From Maylandia zebra (lineage: Eukaryota > Chordata > Actinopteri > Cichliformes > Cichlidae): a stretch of 64,000 nucleotides of DNA. Both the position numbers and the translations under genes were made by a program. Shown piece after piece: positions 25,805 to 37,449 of this stretch; positions within the stretch are counted from its first letter, which is position 1, and every line of letters begins with the position of its first letter. The stretch is taken from the NCBI RefSeq assembly GCF_041146795.1, contig NC_135170.1:20082033-20146032 (forward strand), given 5' to 3'. A model generated the notes under the pieces. That model saw nothing but the letters and a program-made list of their open reading frames with translations. It ran no database searches and had not been told where the DNA came from.

Positions 25805-25975
25805 AAAAATGGTAAATGGTAAATGGCCTGTATTTGTATAGCGCTTTACTAGTCCCTAAGGACCCCAAAGCGCTTTACACATCCAGTCATCCACCCATTC
25901 ACACACACATTCACACACTGGTGATGGCAAGCTACATTGTAGCCACAGCCACCCTGGGGCGCACTGACAGAGGCC
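25805..25975. repeat. Dispersed fish repeat with AGCGCTTTAC words
   Basis: It contains tandem TAAATGG units followed by GTATTTGTATAGCGCTTTAC, an AAAGCGCTTTACAC word and CATTCACACACACATTC, ending in GGGGCGCACTGACAGAGGC. This arrangement is widespread in teleost genomes as a short interspersed repeat. Exact class was not determined. Confidence 0.55.
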
Positions 25976-26089
25976 TAAAAATAATCTAGTAATAAAATTA
26001 TGCAAATGAAATTGTGACATAAAATAATAATGATAACAAATATTAATAATAAAAAAGACACGTAGGGGAAAATTTGTTAAAATTAGTCT

Positions 26090-26330
26090 GAACTTGAAAA
26101 AGTTGATGAGGAGAGCCATGTTTTCTGCTGGGATTTAAATAATGTAAGTGAGGTAGATGACCTAATCTGATGAGGGAGACAATTCCAGAGCTTTGGAATT
26201 GCCCCTGAGAAAGCCGAGGTAGGCGCTAAGAGCCAATCGGGATTCTGGAATTACTAAAAAATGCTGATCGCTGGAAGTGAGCGGCTTGAGACAAGGAATT
26301 TTAAAAAAATCTGTGTGACACGATAAAAGA
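26090..26330. repeat. Probable dispersed repeat
   Basis: Words such as GAGACAATTCCAGAGCTTTG and the following AAAGCCGAG...GCTAAGAGCC resemble a repeat seen near many fish genes. No terminal structure was found, so the boundaries are approximate. Confidence 0.3.
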
Positions 26331-26339
26331 CCCACACAC

Positions 26340-28179
26340 AGCGTTGTAGGTTCAGTGTTTTTATTGTCAGACTGTCTTCTGCTTCACAGGAAGAAGGGTT
26401 AGGGTTATAGAAGCAGCTTATTACCGGCAACATTAATGGTCAGTACAGATTGCTATATACAGTATACACAATAATTTGCTTAAAAAAAAAGATCTGTAAT
26501 GAGGAAAGGAAGGGGGTCCACAGAGACAGTTAATACACCTTGCCCAGAGTTATTTGCTGCGCCCCTGGTGATGCATAATGTGCAGTGCTTCATTTATAAG
26601 AAAAAACAAACAAAAAACACAACAGCGGTAAGCACTAGTTTCATATCAATTACAGTTTAAGAGTTTATTTTTTGTGATTTGCTCAAAGCCAGAGCAGCAC
26701 ATTGGATTTTGTTTCCTGTACGATTTGTCCAGTTGCAAAACGACCAGGTCGGCTTGCCTTTCCGAGGACGTTTGTGTCCTGGTCTGACACACAGACTAAT
26801 GCAAGGGTCATTAAGCACATCCCTGGGAGATTGGTCACTGCAGCAGGACACGGAAAAGAAGGTTATATCTCTCCATGAGATAAGGGGGAGGTGAAGTTGT
26901 ACAGATGTAGCAACCAGCACCTGGGTGGTTTGGAGATGAACACTTACAATTTCAAAGCTATCAACGTGGACAGAAAAGCATCAGTTAAAACTCCAAACGA
27001 CAAATTAATCGAAGATCCCACGGAGAGTTGAAGTCAAATCCCTGGATCCACAACCCTGAGTGCTAACTATTACATCATACAAAACAGTATCCGGCTTTTC
27101 CCGATTATTCCCAAGACCTTTGCAACCCGACACCGAGCCTCATTCTTAATTCTAGCCAAACGGTCACAATACCTCGAGGTCACTTTTCACGTTGAAGTTG
27201 GATTCTTAACGTACGCGTGCTTGAAGCACGGGGCGAATCTTGGCAGGGATGCGCTCCCTCGCGCATCAGCTGGCGAACGCGAACAGCAGGTAAAGTTGCA
27301 CTGGAGAGGTATCGCGACATGTGCGTAAAGATCGCATTTAAACATTATTTAAAAGCACGAGGGTGTGAAACTGCTGTCAAATTTGTGGCCCGTGTACTGT
27401 GTTTGGTATGACAAAGTACTCCCTCCCCCACCACCTTCTTCCAAACCCAAAGAAAAACATTTTCAGTGGAGAGCGTCGCATTCCCAACATGTGCACAAAA
27501 ATGATCAGACTTTTATTTGTTCAGACCTTCTTCTTTTTTTATCAAATAAATGAATAAAAACTGAGATGGAAAGGTTGATTTGGTAGATTTTTCATGTGTG
27601 GCAAATGAAAGATGTTGATTACATCAGGATGGGCAGGTAGTGATTCTCTGTGTAACATATTGTGTTCCCGTGTGTCGTATAATGCACGGGAAGTCTTAGT
27701 GTTTTTATTATATTATTTTAAATGCGTGGTGAACAAAGTTTATACACAGCATGCGCTCAGTGGCTCTTATTCACTTCTTTAGCAGCATCCTAAAAGCTTA
27801 CCTCCGACGGTTTGTCACCGTCAGCCACCTAATCCAGTTGCCAACTTATTAATGGGGCCTTCTCCTCTCAACAAGTGATGTCCGACTGTCTGCAGTTAGG
27901 TTCTAGTGAAGCACAGAAAAGGTAAAGAGAAACTTAATCATCCACTGTGTGTGAAAACGAGACTCGGGACACCGGATTAAAAGCAGTGGTGCGATTTTAT
28001 CAGCACCCGGTACATGATGTCATACGTCGTACTGATACCTGGCAGACTCTACAGTTACTGGGCAATTATTTATTTATTTACATTTTCTAATATTCTTTCG
28101 CGGAGCTAACACAGAGTCACAAACAAACATTTATAGGCTACTCACATTCACGCACTCATTAAATATAGCCAAAAAAAAC
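26340..28179. other. Intergenic with an orphan CpG-rich patch
   Basis: No exon was recognised. About 27,150-27,330 is denser in CpG than its surroundings (TACGCGTGCTTGAAGCACGG, CGCTCCCTCGCGC, GGCGAACGCGAACAG) and is followed by a donor-like CAGGTAAAGT, but no coding potential was seen. Confidence 0.35.
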
Positions 28180-28290
28180 GTTAATTTGCAGAAAGGCTCC
28201 AGCCGAAGGGTGGATTCGAACCAAGGACATTAGTCCTGTGAGCTAACGGTAATTTCTTTAACATCCTACTGCCCCTTGGGCGGGTCTTAC
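28180..28290 (-). repeat. tRNA-derived SINE fragment
   Basis: On the minus strand a B-box-like GGTTCGAATCC is preceded by GTTAGCTCACAGGAC and followed by CTTCGGCTGGAGCCTTTCTG. This matches the order seen in common fish tRNA-derived SINEs. The A box is decayed and the tail is missing. Confidence 0.6.
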
Positions 28291-28739
28291 GCAATGAAAG
28301 TTTACGAAACTACAAGAAAAAGAGGAAAAAATGCAATGCAAAAGGTCGGCTAAACAATGAAAACAACGTCAGTCGGTATTCGTTTTAAACGATGCTATTC
28401 TCCAATTAAGAACAAATCAAAAGTTCAATGTACGTTTCATTGCATTAAGCCAATATTTCCTTTAATTGATATATAACTGAAATATATTTATGTAGTACAA
28501 TTTCACTTTCTAAAATGTGTAAATAAAAGTAGCCAGTAAATACTACAGCACTGCAACTGTAGTTGTTGCTATGTTGCCGCCCCAACCCCACTTTTTTAAA
28601 TGCTTTGGCTTAGGTTGCTGAAAAAGAACGTATCCCATCTAGCGGCAGTAGGGTGGAACTACATGAACTGTGAACACTACATAGGCTGCACTTGTGTGCT
28701 CGCTGTGTGTGCAGTACGTGTTTTACTCACGGACATATA

Positions 28740-30360
28740 CAGTAGCGGTTTTAGATACGGGCGACACGGCGGTTTCCCGGGGCGGCATCACGGGCATCGG
28801 CAAAAAAAAAAAAAAAAAAATTGCTCGTACTCATGCTGCCCCGACATCAGCCAGCGCATATTGGGAATGGCATAGGCACCGATCGGTTTTCTATCGTCCA
28901 TTTGCTGGGAGTAAGGGCGCCTGCTGCTTGCGGCAGAGGGTGGAGGAGCGGGGCGGCGGGGGATTCTCTGGCTGGCTGGAGCAGCATCTAATAACCAGCT
29001 TGCAAAATAAAACAAAATAAAAACAAACCAACAAACACGAAAACACCAGCCATTATAATACAAATTTATAATTTGCAACGATGTTTTTTCGAAATTCTAT
29101 ACACGAAAAGTGAGCGCGAGAGCCCTCGATGCGCCTGCTCGCTGCTGAAGTCAAAGTAAACTTTATTGTCATCTCCGCTACATACAGTCCAGTATATAGA
29201 GAAACGAGGCTCCAGTTACAGCAGTGCAAGTAAACAAACAATAAATATAAGAAGAGTAAGAAAATAAATATACACTTTAGGACCAGGGGTAAAGGGATCA
29301 ATAACAATTTAAAATTTATAATTTACAGTTTGATGATTTAAAGTCTCACACACAACCTGCCGAAAGGGGTGGGGGGCCGGCTGCTTCCAAATAGAGCACA
29401 TTTCATTCATAATGATGTAAATCCAAGCCCATCATGTATTCATGACTTGAATTCTGGGTTGTGCGAAATCCCAGAAATACACCTTAGACAAAGTGAATCT
29501 GTGAACTAAGGTGTAGGTCTATTAGATTATGTTGTGGTGATCCTCGGGTTGGGGGATGGGTGTTCATACTGGAGTGCAAAATTAAAACCGATGGAAGATG
29601 GACAAGAAAAGTTCAAAGCCATCAGGTGCTCAGTTTAGAAAAAGAGAAAAGAGGAGGAGGAGAAACGAGCAAAAGATACAGGTAAGCAGATGTGTCATTG
29701 GATAATGGCAGGTCATCCGTTACTTAGAGGAAGAACCTTATATATATATATAGTATATACATTGGGTGAATGTGCAGTAGTAGCAGCAAGCAGGTGAATT
29801 CTGTACATTAATATGAATAGACATCTGACTATTTTACAGAATAGACAATATAAACATATTTAAAATTAAAGGAATTTGAAATGTACATTGTGCCTGGATT
29901 TAAGAGTGTCTGGAAGAGAGTCCTGTCTCAGTCAATTATAGATGATGTGAGAGGGTGGGTGTGTGTGTGTTTAGGGCCCGGATGGCTTGGGGATAGAAGG
30001 TGGTTGTCCTGGCACCATGATGCCAGATTCTTCACTTCGTCCATGTAGGCCGCCTTTATTAATCCCTAAGGAAATTATGTGGGTTACAGTTGCTCCAAGA
30101 AGAAATGGTAAAAAATAGTAACAGTAACAGACTAAACTCCAAACAATACATTATGTTACAGATTTTAATATTAATTAGTCATTGTCAGTTGTTGATTTGT
30201 GTTCTCATTGTATGACAAATTATGATGGCTGTTTGGTAGCCGTTTGCATACTATGCATACTCTCTCTCTCTCTTCATATGTGTGTGTTGGGTGGGGGGGG
30301 GGGGGGGGGGGGGGCAGAGGGAGTGTTCGCCAGGGCGCCAAACAGGCTAGGACCGCCACT

Positions 30361-30361
<1 letters not shown>
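28740..30361. mobile_element. hAT-type element with TIRs and near-perfect 8-bp duplication
   Basis: The left end CAGTAGCGGTTTTAGATACG (28,740) and the reverse of the right end, CAGTGGCGGTCCTAGCCTG (ending 30,361), are imperfect TIRs of the CAGTGGCGG hAT type. Flanks are GACATATA (28,732-28,739) and GATATATA (30,362-30,369), 7 of 8 identical. The interior has no transposase frame; it holds an A-run, G/C-rich sequence at 28,900-28,980, a LINE-like tail (separate entry) and a 24-bp G-run near the right end. The length is inflated by nested insertions. Confidence 0.6.
29140..29310. repeat. LINE 3'-end-like repeat nested in the hAT element
   Basis: AAAGTAAACTTTATTGTCAT followed by GAAACGAGGCTCCAGTTACA and GCAGTGCAAGTAAACAAAC resembles a common fish repeat taken to be a LINE 3' end. 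A further piece at about 29,880-30,150 (CTTGGGGATAGAAG, then TTTATTAATCCCTAAGGAAA) may belong to the same or a related element. Confidence 0.45.

Positions 30362-30362
<1 letters not shown>

Positions 30363-30423
<61 letters not shown>
30363..30423. repeat. (AT)n microsatellite beside a G-run
   Basis: About 60 bp of AT dinucleotide begins inside the right target-site duplication of the hAT element; a run of about 24 G lies at 30,291-30,314. Confidence 0.9.
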
Positions 30424-30426
<3 letters not shown>

Positions 30427-30502
30427 GAAAGGCCTATTATTATTACACGAACATAATAATAATAATGGGAAGAGGAAACAATAACACCGTAGCAAAAGAA
30501 TA

Positions 30503-30508
30503 TTTATT
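30503..30508 (-). terminator. pvalb: Poly(A) signal of second parvalbumin gene
   Basis: Minus-strand AATAAA about 200 bp past the stop. Confidence 0.55.
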
Positions 30509-30708
30509 CTTTTTGATCGATCGTTCCTGGAAAGAGCATCATCAAAGATTTTACAATAAGCAAAATTCGTATTTAAGACATGAACACAACCGAGCGGCAT
30601 TTTCATCATTTTGGACAGGTGTTGCATAGAAGAAAACGTCTTTTAAGCAAATGTATAAAAATTAGGGTGACGAGATGGAGTTCGCTGTGGTCATTGTTGT
30701 TCCATCCA

Positions 30709-31638
30709 TCACTTGGCACCATTATTTGTCTTAACCAAGACAACGAACTCTGCAAAAAGACAGAAGGAAAAACACCTGTGACATATCCGTTAGCAGGAAA
30801 AACAAAACATCCAAAGAGGAATTTCACTGTGGTGCACGTGAATTTTTTTAATTTATTTTTTATACCATCAGCGCCAATCTTGCCGTCACCGTCGGTGTCA
30901 CCGGCACCGAGGAAAGCCTTGGTCTCGGCGTCGTTCAGGACGCGTGCACCTGACTTGAAGTTCTGGAGGAACAGCCTGCAGACAGAGGTGAGCAGTGAGT
31001 TCACAGACCCAAGTTCTCATTGGCTAAGACATGCAATCTGACTGCAGAGAGTACAGTTTGGATACAAGTCAACTAAGGCATAAAAAAGCTGTTTTCTTTA
31101 GCTAAATAAATAAAATCAAAGCAAAATATTCATTCAAAAAAACGACCCATACCTAACCGAAATATATCATTCTGGTTATATAAAACCAGTGCATGGGTTA
31201 AATATGGCTACACATAGCTTACTGTAGTCTACTGTTAGTGGCTGAATGGTTTTGTGCTTACAGCCTCCTGCCACTCATTATGATGCATCCAAGGTCAAAT
31301 CAACAACAACAGCAAAACCCTAACAGCGCCTTTTGTATGAACTTTCTTACTTAAGCTCGTCCTCCTCAATGAAACCGCTCTTGTCCTGGTCAATGATGGC
31401 GAAGGCCTTCTTGATGTCATCTGCGGACTTGTCATGAAGGCCGCAGGACTTGAAGAACTTCTTGTGGTCGAATGTGCCGCCGTCTGAAAGTAGCGCAGGT
31501 TGTTACTGAAATTCGCACAAAGCAAGCGCAGCTGAACAAAAAAGAAGGTGAGTTGTGATCGCAGATGAGGGAATCACCTTTGCACGCATCCAGGGCTGCA
31601 GTGATGTTAGCCTCAACTAGTACACCTCCGAATGCCAT
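30709..31638 (-). CDS. pvalb: Beta-parvalbumin with extended C-terminus
   Basis: Minus-strand coding exons 31,638-31,578, 31,483-31,351, 30,975-30,866 and 30,749-30,709 (61/133/110/41 nt) encode 114 residues starting [20 protein letters not shown]. The CD loop is [12 protein letters not shown] (52-63) and the EF loop [12 protein letters not shown] (91-102), both with full ligand sets; the R/E salt-bridge residues in [11 protein letters not shown] are present, as is C19, a beta-lineage marker. It should be a cytosolic Ca2+/Mg2+ buffer speeding relaxation of fast muscle. Odd point: the last exon reads [13 protein letters not shown] before its stop, where beta-parvalbumins normally end EFAALVKA, so the protein is five residues longer than usual. 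A non-coding exon 1 ends at 32,118; coding exon 2 begins at 31,644 (acceptor ttttcccag). The first three coding exons look fully constrained. Confidence 0.93.
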
Positions 31639-32203
31639 TGTGAACTGGGAAAATAAAAATAAAATCCATTATTAAGCTTTTAAAGTTGGGCTTAATGTCC
31701 ATAGGTGACCATCCCAGGTTATTATTATTATTTTATTATTATTAATAATATTATTATCTTTTAGAACATTGGCAGCATCTGAAGAATCACACATCTGTAA
31801 GTTTGCTTCTTGCCAAAAATAATCTGAGCCACTCCAAATATGAAAGGGCAAATTATTCATTGCGCCTCTTTCTGAAGCTGCAACTCTAAAGATGCGAGTA
31901 CGTCTGATCAGTAATCCATGTGGCCAACGATGATGACGCTCCGGCAAGAAAGCGCAAAACTCATCTCCTTCTTCTGATGCTGCCTCGCAGTAAGGAGTCC
32001 CGATTTAAAGCGTAATTAACAATAAATTTAAAAAATAAATAAATGTAGTGTTTTCTCAAAGATGCCAGGTGATGATGTGGCTCCCGGGTTTCCCTTCTCC
32101 TTTCCATTCAAACTCACCTCTTGTGTCTTTGCTTTGTAGGCTACGAATGACACAGACAAGACCCGAGTCGACTGCAGTGACCATCACGGCGCTCCGGGTG
32201 AGC

Positions 32204-32211
32204 TTTTATAT
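32204..32211 (-). promoter_or_regulatory. pvalb: TATA box of second parvalbumin gene
   Basis: Minus-strand ATATAAAA about 90 bp upstream of the exon 1 donor at 32,118, implying a start near 32,180. Confidence 0.65.
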
Positions 32212-32219
32212 GATCACGC

Positions 32220-33800
32220 CATCGAAATCTGAAGCATAAGATAACTGACACCGAGAAGAGGGATGCGAAAATGCGTCCCCTTAGCCAGAGAGCCGTCTAT
32301 TTTAAGTTTCACAAATGAAGACGCTTAAAAGGTGCGTTTGAAGAAGTCTTTCATGTCCACTCAAAGCTAAGAATAGGCCCCAGCACTGCTGAGGAGGACG
32401 AATTGGAAGTACTGCGGGCGGGGGCGGGGGACTGAGCATGCATGCATTAGAGCTGGCGTAAGTTGTACTAACTGGTTGTTTCTCCTCTTTTTGACGATTT
32501 AGAAGGCGTGGACTATTCACTGCAACAGTATGTGAAATATATTTGGCGACTTTGAGGGAAATTGTGGTTTTGATTTCTTAGCTGGAACAATGAAGGGTAC
32601 TTCGTAAGATATATATGTATTTCACTCCTTTCAGATTCGCACAGATAGTCTGCCTGCCTAGCACATTGCTAAATACTTTTTAAAAACCCGTCTTACTTGT
32701 GCCGCATACGAATTCCAAATATCAGCCACGCCCGGTTTTACTGTCAAGTCCTTTTTGTTCCAAATATTTGTAAAAAGATTTATTAAATAACCAAATTAAT
32801 TCAAGGGGACTCTCTGACTTTAGAAATATTCTTAAGTTTTCCTTAAAAATTCCATCTGCCATGTGTGATTACGATAGATATTCTAAACCCCTAAAGGCAC
32901 AAGGGCATGCTCATGCTTTTAGACAAAGCATTAAAAATCAAAATGGGCAAAAAAAAAAGATAATCACAGTCAGCTACTCTTGCTGAAAGAATGTGTTTGA
33001 CCTGTAGGAGGCAGCAAAGTTCTGTGGCGCAAGCCTGGCAATTGTGAGGAAACGGCAGACTGCTATCACTCAGACTATTTCTGATTCCCCTGCTGTTAGA
33101 CAATAATAACCTTATGGCGTCATCTGATAGGCTTAAGGTTTACATAATGCTGAATTCTTAGCTTACATTGGGATCGTAATTTGACTTTAATATGGAAACT
33201 GAGCTGTTCAAAATTCCATTCCAGGCTTATGCATATAGAATATTTTCTTCCTCAAAATGAGGTACACACCAGGTGCTGATAGAAGTTAAATAATGTATTA
33301 AAGACCTTCGGCTGATGTAGATGTGCAACTGTACAGTGGGTTCAGTGTGTTAAAAGTTCCTGCTGATGCAACAGTGACTGTTAATAGAACTCCTGTTGCC
33401 ACAGCACATCATTTAATTGACTATGCAGCAGTTGGTGGAGGAGGAGACCTTGGAAGAGACAGCGTGGCAGCTATCCATTGCAAACCTCCCTAAGATCCCA
33501 GAAGCATGTGAGCAAAGCCCCATGGGCCCATTCCCACAGCATTTCCCAGTCCATGGCCAGAGTCCAGCCACACTCCACTATCTCATTAACCAATTATCCA
33601 AACAAATGCTGGGCATGTTGTTTAGACCGTCACTCAACACCTCTGGAGTATTCAAACACCCTGGCAAATCAACAACTAATTTGAAACGGCCACTTCCTCA
33701 AACCATTGTGTTGGCATAGCTACGTCTGTGTGAATAGAGAGGGTTTTGGTTGACCATGCAAAAAACGACTGACCTGAACGAGATGACTTTACACCAAAAG
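32220..33800. other. Intergenic between two parvalbumin genes
   Basis: No exon, repeat boundary or RNA gene was recognised. A 98-codon ATG frame at 33,423-33,719 is the longest open stretch; it shows no recognised domain. Confidence 0.4.
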
Positions 33801-33804
33801 AGTA

Positions 33805-33810
33805 TTTATT
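33805..33810 (-). terminator. pvalb: Poly(A) signal of third parvalbumin gene
   Basis: Minus-strand AATAAA about 245 bp past the stop. Confidence 0.55.
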
Positions 33811-34052
33811 CCTGGTTTTTCACTCTTCCTCAAAAAGTGCAGATGATGTTGTACAGTTTGCACAAGTCATTTTTTCAGAACATTTAACACATCTGAATAA
33901 CAGTATCAGTAAAATATGTGCTCCATGTTGAGAAACAGTCCACAGGCAACTCATAAATAAGGTATAAAAAATATTCTTTCAGCTGATGATTAGTGAATCT
34001 TGCAAGGAGTTCACAGTTCCATGAAAAGAAATGGATCTTGGTCAATGGAAAT

Positions 34053-35214
34053 TTATGCCTTTACAAGGGCAGCAAACTCTGTGAAAGTAGAATAGAACTG
34101 CCATTAGTATTGGGAACAAAGTGGATTCAGGTTAGTGGTATAGTTTAAACTGACAGGAGCCATTCTCTGACTAAGGGTATGTCAATGGATGTTAAAAAAA
34201 TTAAGCTTGTTTCTAACATCTGATTCATGTAGGCTCTGCGGGTAACACTTCATATATATGATGTGTTCTGCTAAACTGAAAGATCTGTAGGAAAGTGCAC
34301 CATGCTCCACAAAGAACCCTCACCATCAATTCCGATCTTGCCATCACCATCACTGTCACCAGCGGAGAGGAAAGCCTTGGTCTCCTTGTCAGTGAGTGCT
34401 CTGGCACTAGCAGAGAAGTTCTGCAGGAACAGCCTGGCGTGTGGACAATAAAAAGCAGCAGTTATTATTTATTATTTTCTTGTGAACCCTTTGGTTTTCT
34501 ATGTTTTCATGTGTGAGATTTTAAGACTTAAATTGATGTGTCAACCAAATGATCCATAAGAAAGTCATCAACAGCTTCTTTTTGGGGGCTTCCTTAGCAA
34601 TAGTTACTATATTATTTGGCTTGTAGACTAAAGCCCAAGTCTATAAATAAATGACACAAATCACACTGATAAGATCGTGAATACTCTGGACCACTTAGGC
34701 TTGCAAGTATGAGATTCCAGCATTAAGTGTGAACTGCTGGAATTACTTACTTCAGCTCCTCCTCCTCAATGAAGCCGCTGTTGTCCTGGTCAATGATTTT
34801 GAAGGCGTTCTTCACATCATCGGCAGTTTTTGCAGCCAGGCCGCTGGCCTTGAAGAACTTCTTGTAGTCGAAGGAGTCAGCAGCTAGAACACACATTTTA
34901 ACTCAATTAGCGCCCAGCAAGTCTGCGCAAGCACAAGTCAGGACTTCATTGTTGATGCAATACGATAACTGTGACTGTTTATACGACACAATGTGAAACT
35001 GAGACTTTACTGCTTTCTGACTGAAGCCAAGTTGCATCACTTGTTGGTGTTTTGAATCAAATAGCAGTAAAATGTTCAACAAAGTTACATGAATAATGAA
35101 AAACTAGAACAGCTTGTTCACTGTCTGATGAAATAATGATAATGAATGCTCACCTGCGCAGCCATCCAGAGCTGCTTTCACTTCAGCATCATTGAGGACA
35201 CCAGCAAAGGCCAT
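34053..35214 (-). CDS. pvalb: Canonical fish beta-parvalbumin
   Basis: Minus-strand coding exons 35,214-35,154, 34,883-34,751, 34,433-34,324 and 34,078-34,053 (61/133/110/26 nt) encode 109 residues, starting [20 protein letters not shown] and ending EFAALVKA, the hallmark of muscle beta-parvalbumins (the main fish food allergen family). CD loop [12 protein letters not shown] (52-63) and EF loop [12 protein letters not shown] (91-102) are complete; the AB region keeps the FFK core and C19. The R/E salt bridge is kept in [11 protein letters not shown]. It is expected to be an abundant sarcoplasmic Ca2+ buffer in fast white muscle. A non-coding exon 1 ends at 36,023 and exon 2 begins at 35,222. 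This copy is the most typical of the four and the likeliest major muscle isoform, by inference from sequence. Confidence 0.96.
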
Positions 35215-36095
35215 TTTTTAATCTTAGAGAGGGAAAAAAGACAAGATAACTGGATTAGTATGGTCATTATAAGTCCTATGCAGTGGTCATACTATTGGAT
35301 TATAGATCATTTTTCAATTCTCCAACTTAACTGGACAATTTGACCTATTTTGTTTTGACTACATTACAGTGAACCTAACTATATGATGTGAGTAATCATA
35401 AATAAAACACAGGAAGGGTCAAATCAGACATTAGTGGTCAAAAGCTTAAACAAGGATTAATCCACAATAAAGCAAAGCCCCCTTTTACTTTATGTTGGTC
35501 ACGAATCAACTCTTTTCCTTAATCCAAAGTCTACCATGCAGCTCTACCCGTCCCGATTAATATAAACAACTACTCTTAAGAGCTGCTCTTCGCCTCCGGA
35601 TGTTTAATCACAACACGGCACTGACTGTGTATCCCAAAGCGTTTTGCTGCTATGGCACGAAATAGATGATGCTTCCACCGAGAGACCAAATCACGGCAAC
35701 ATGAATCACTGACACAAATAAACAAAGCACCAGTGACGTCAAGCGCGCCAATAACCCTAGGTGTGTTATCATAGCATTTCTTTTATCCCGTTAAAAGAGA
35801 TAATGTAAATAACAATATTCATCCACAAACGGCGCTCTTCTGAAATCTTTTGGCCTCCTTTGCGCGCTAATTGAATTATCCTGTGGTCCATGAAGTTGTT
35901 GGCTATGTTTGTTCCAATTCTCTCTATAGTTTATAGTCCACGTGGATCTCCTTGTCTGAATCCCCTTTTCCCCCTTCCAGTGTAGAAGTCGGTGTGGCGT
36001 TCGTCCGCATCCCCGCACTCACCTTTGCGCTGAGTTGAGGCGAGTGAAAACCTAGGCGGACTCGAGTGAATGCCACGAATCCCCTTTCCCTCTCT

Positions 36096-36103
36096 CTTAT
36101 ATA
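36096..36103 (-). promoter_or_regulatory. pvalb: TATA box of third parvalbumin gene
   Basis: Minus-strand TATATAAG about 75 bp upstream of the exon 1 donor at 36,023, implying a start near 36,070. Confidence 0.65.
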
Positions 36104-36109
36104 TCCTTG

Positions 36110-37449
36110 AGCAACACCATTTACAGACCTTTGAGTCCCAGTATCAGGTACCAAGATCCATGGGTTTCGAAAAAATGTGTCTAGTAGTCCAGACCTATTT
36201 TTAGGTGAACAAATGAGGATGCTACCATGTGTGAGTGAGGCCTATAGCTAGACATGTGTAACTCGAGCATGCCCGCTGCTACCCGACTTCACTGGTCATG
36301 TTGCACCTATATGATTTATTGCCAGCATGCTGATTTTGATTCAGAACGTTTCCTCTACGAGCATAAATTAAAGGAACTGATACATGTGAGGGTGCAGGTC
36401 ATCCTTATTTTGATTTGTGAGAACCATGTAAAGGAACACCAGCCAATTCAACTTCCTACTTTAAACAGGATAACCTTTATTAACGTCACTATAAGCCTTC
36501 ACTATGAAGAGAAGACCACTGGAAAGGACTGCCTTTTAAAACACCTTTATTTTTGATTTCCATGTCAATATGATCACAGAGCCATTTTCTCCTATGCCTT
36601 TTAGACTTCTGATAGTGTTTATTTCTACCGTGTTTTCTCTGGCATCATATACTCCAATCACATGCTATATAAACCCACAGTGAGTCCATACAGTCCATTA
36701 ACAGAGCTGTTTTATGATAAATCTTTCCAGCAATATTTAATACTCGTGGTTGTAGAGTGGCTGTGGCTCTTGGGCGACTTATAACTAGATTTACACAAAT
36801 TCCAGGTTATTTTACATAAATGCAATCTTTTTTCCTTATATTATTAAGAGTTTCTTATTTATTGGTGTCAGGCTTTCTATTCTTGCCTCTGAAGTTGCAA
36901 CACCAGGCAAGATGGTCTCAGATGATAGACATGTGCAGCTTCTGCCTATATGCTGTCCTGTAACATTAACTAGCTATACCTAGTGTATAAGCTACAGCAC
37001 AGTATACACAAGGTTCATCTGAACTCTTCATGAAGTGTTGAGTTTCAAACTAAACCACCACCTTATCAGGGTTGAGACTTTGAGGCCTATTTTTTTACAT
37101 GCTGTATGATTGCAAGCATGACAGTTTTCCATGCTATCCTCAGTAGTCACACCAGCATGTGTCTGTGAATAACATCCTTATAAAGCTTAAACCAAAGACT
37201 GCTGATCTCAGTCTGGTAGTTCTGTGTAGTCAGTCTTTCTTTTCTTTTCTTTCTGTCTGGTCAAACTGAACTCGTGCTAGTGAGTCTACAGCAGTGACTC
37301 AAAATGAGGATATTCTTAACTGTCAGAACCATGGTAGTGGTCTTTGGTTAGATCCCAGTTTTAGGCAAGCAGTTTTAAGTAAAAGCATTGGAAGAAGCAA
37401 CTTTATCATAAATATTTCATGTTTAATGGAAATACTGGATATCAGTTTA
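36110..37449. other. Intergenic
   Basis: No exon was recognised. A plus-strand open frame at 36,254-36,556 lacks any family signature or splice context. A pyrimidine run lies near 37,235. Confidence 0.4.

Noticed and set aside
24773-26567. Possible hAT element bounded by CAGGGGCGTA and its inverse GCGCCCCTG
   Set aside because: Only about ten bases match, and the flanks TGTAGGCA and GTGATGCA do not form a duplication.
28200-28260. Possible tRNA gene on the minus strand with B box GGTTCGAATCC
   Set aside because: No acceptor-stem pairing or intact A box; the following sequence matches a SINE body.
30182-30627. Open frames of 70-117 codons on both strands around the AT and G runs
   Set aside because: They are produced by simple repeats (YIYIYI, GGGGG, PPPPP) and overlap a parvalbumin 3' UTR.
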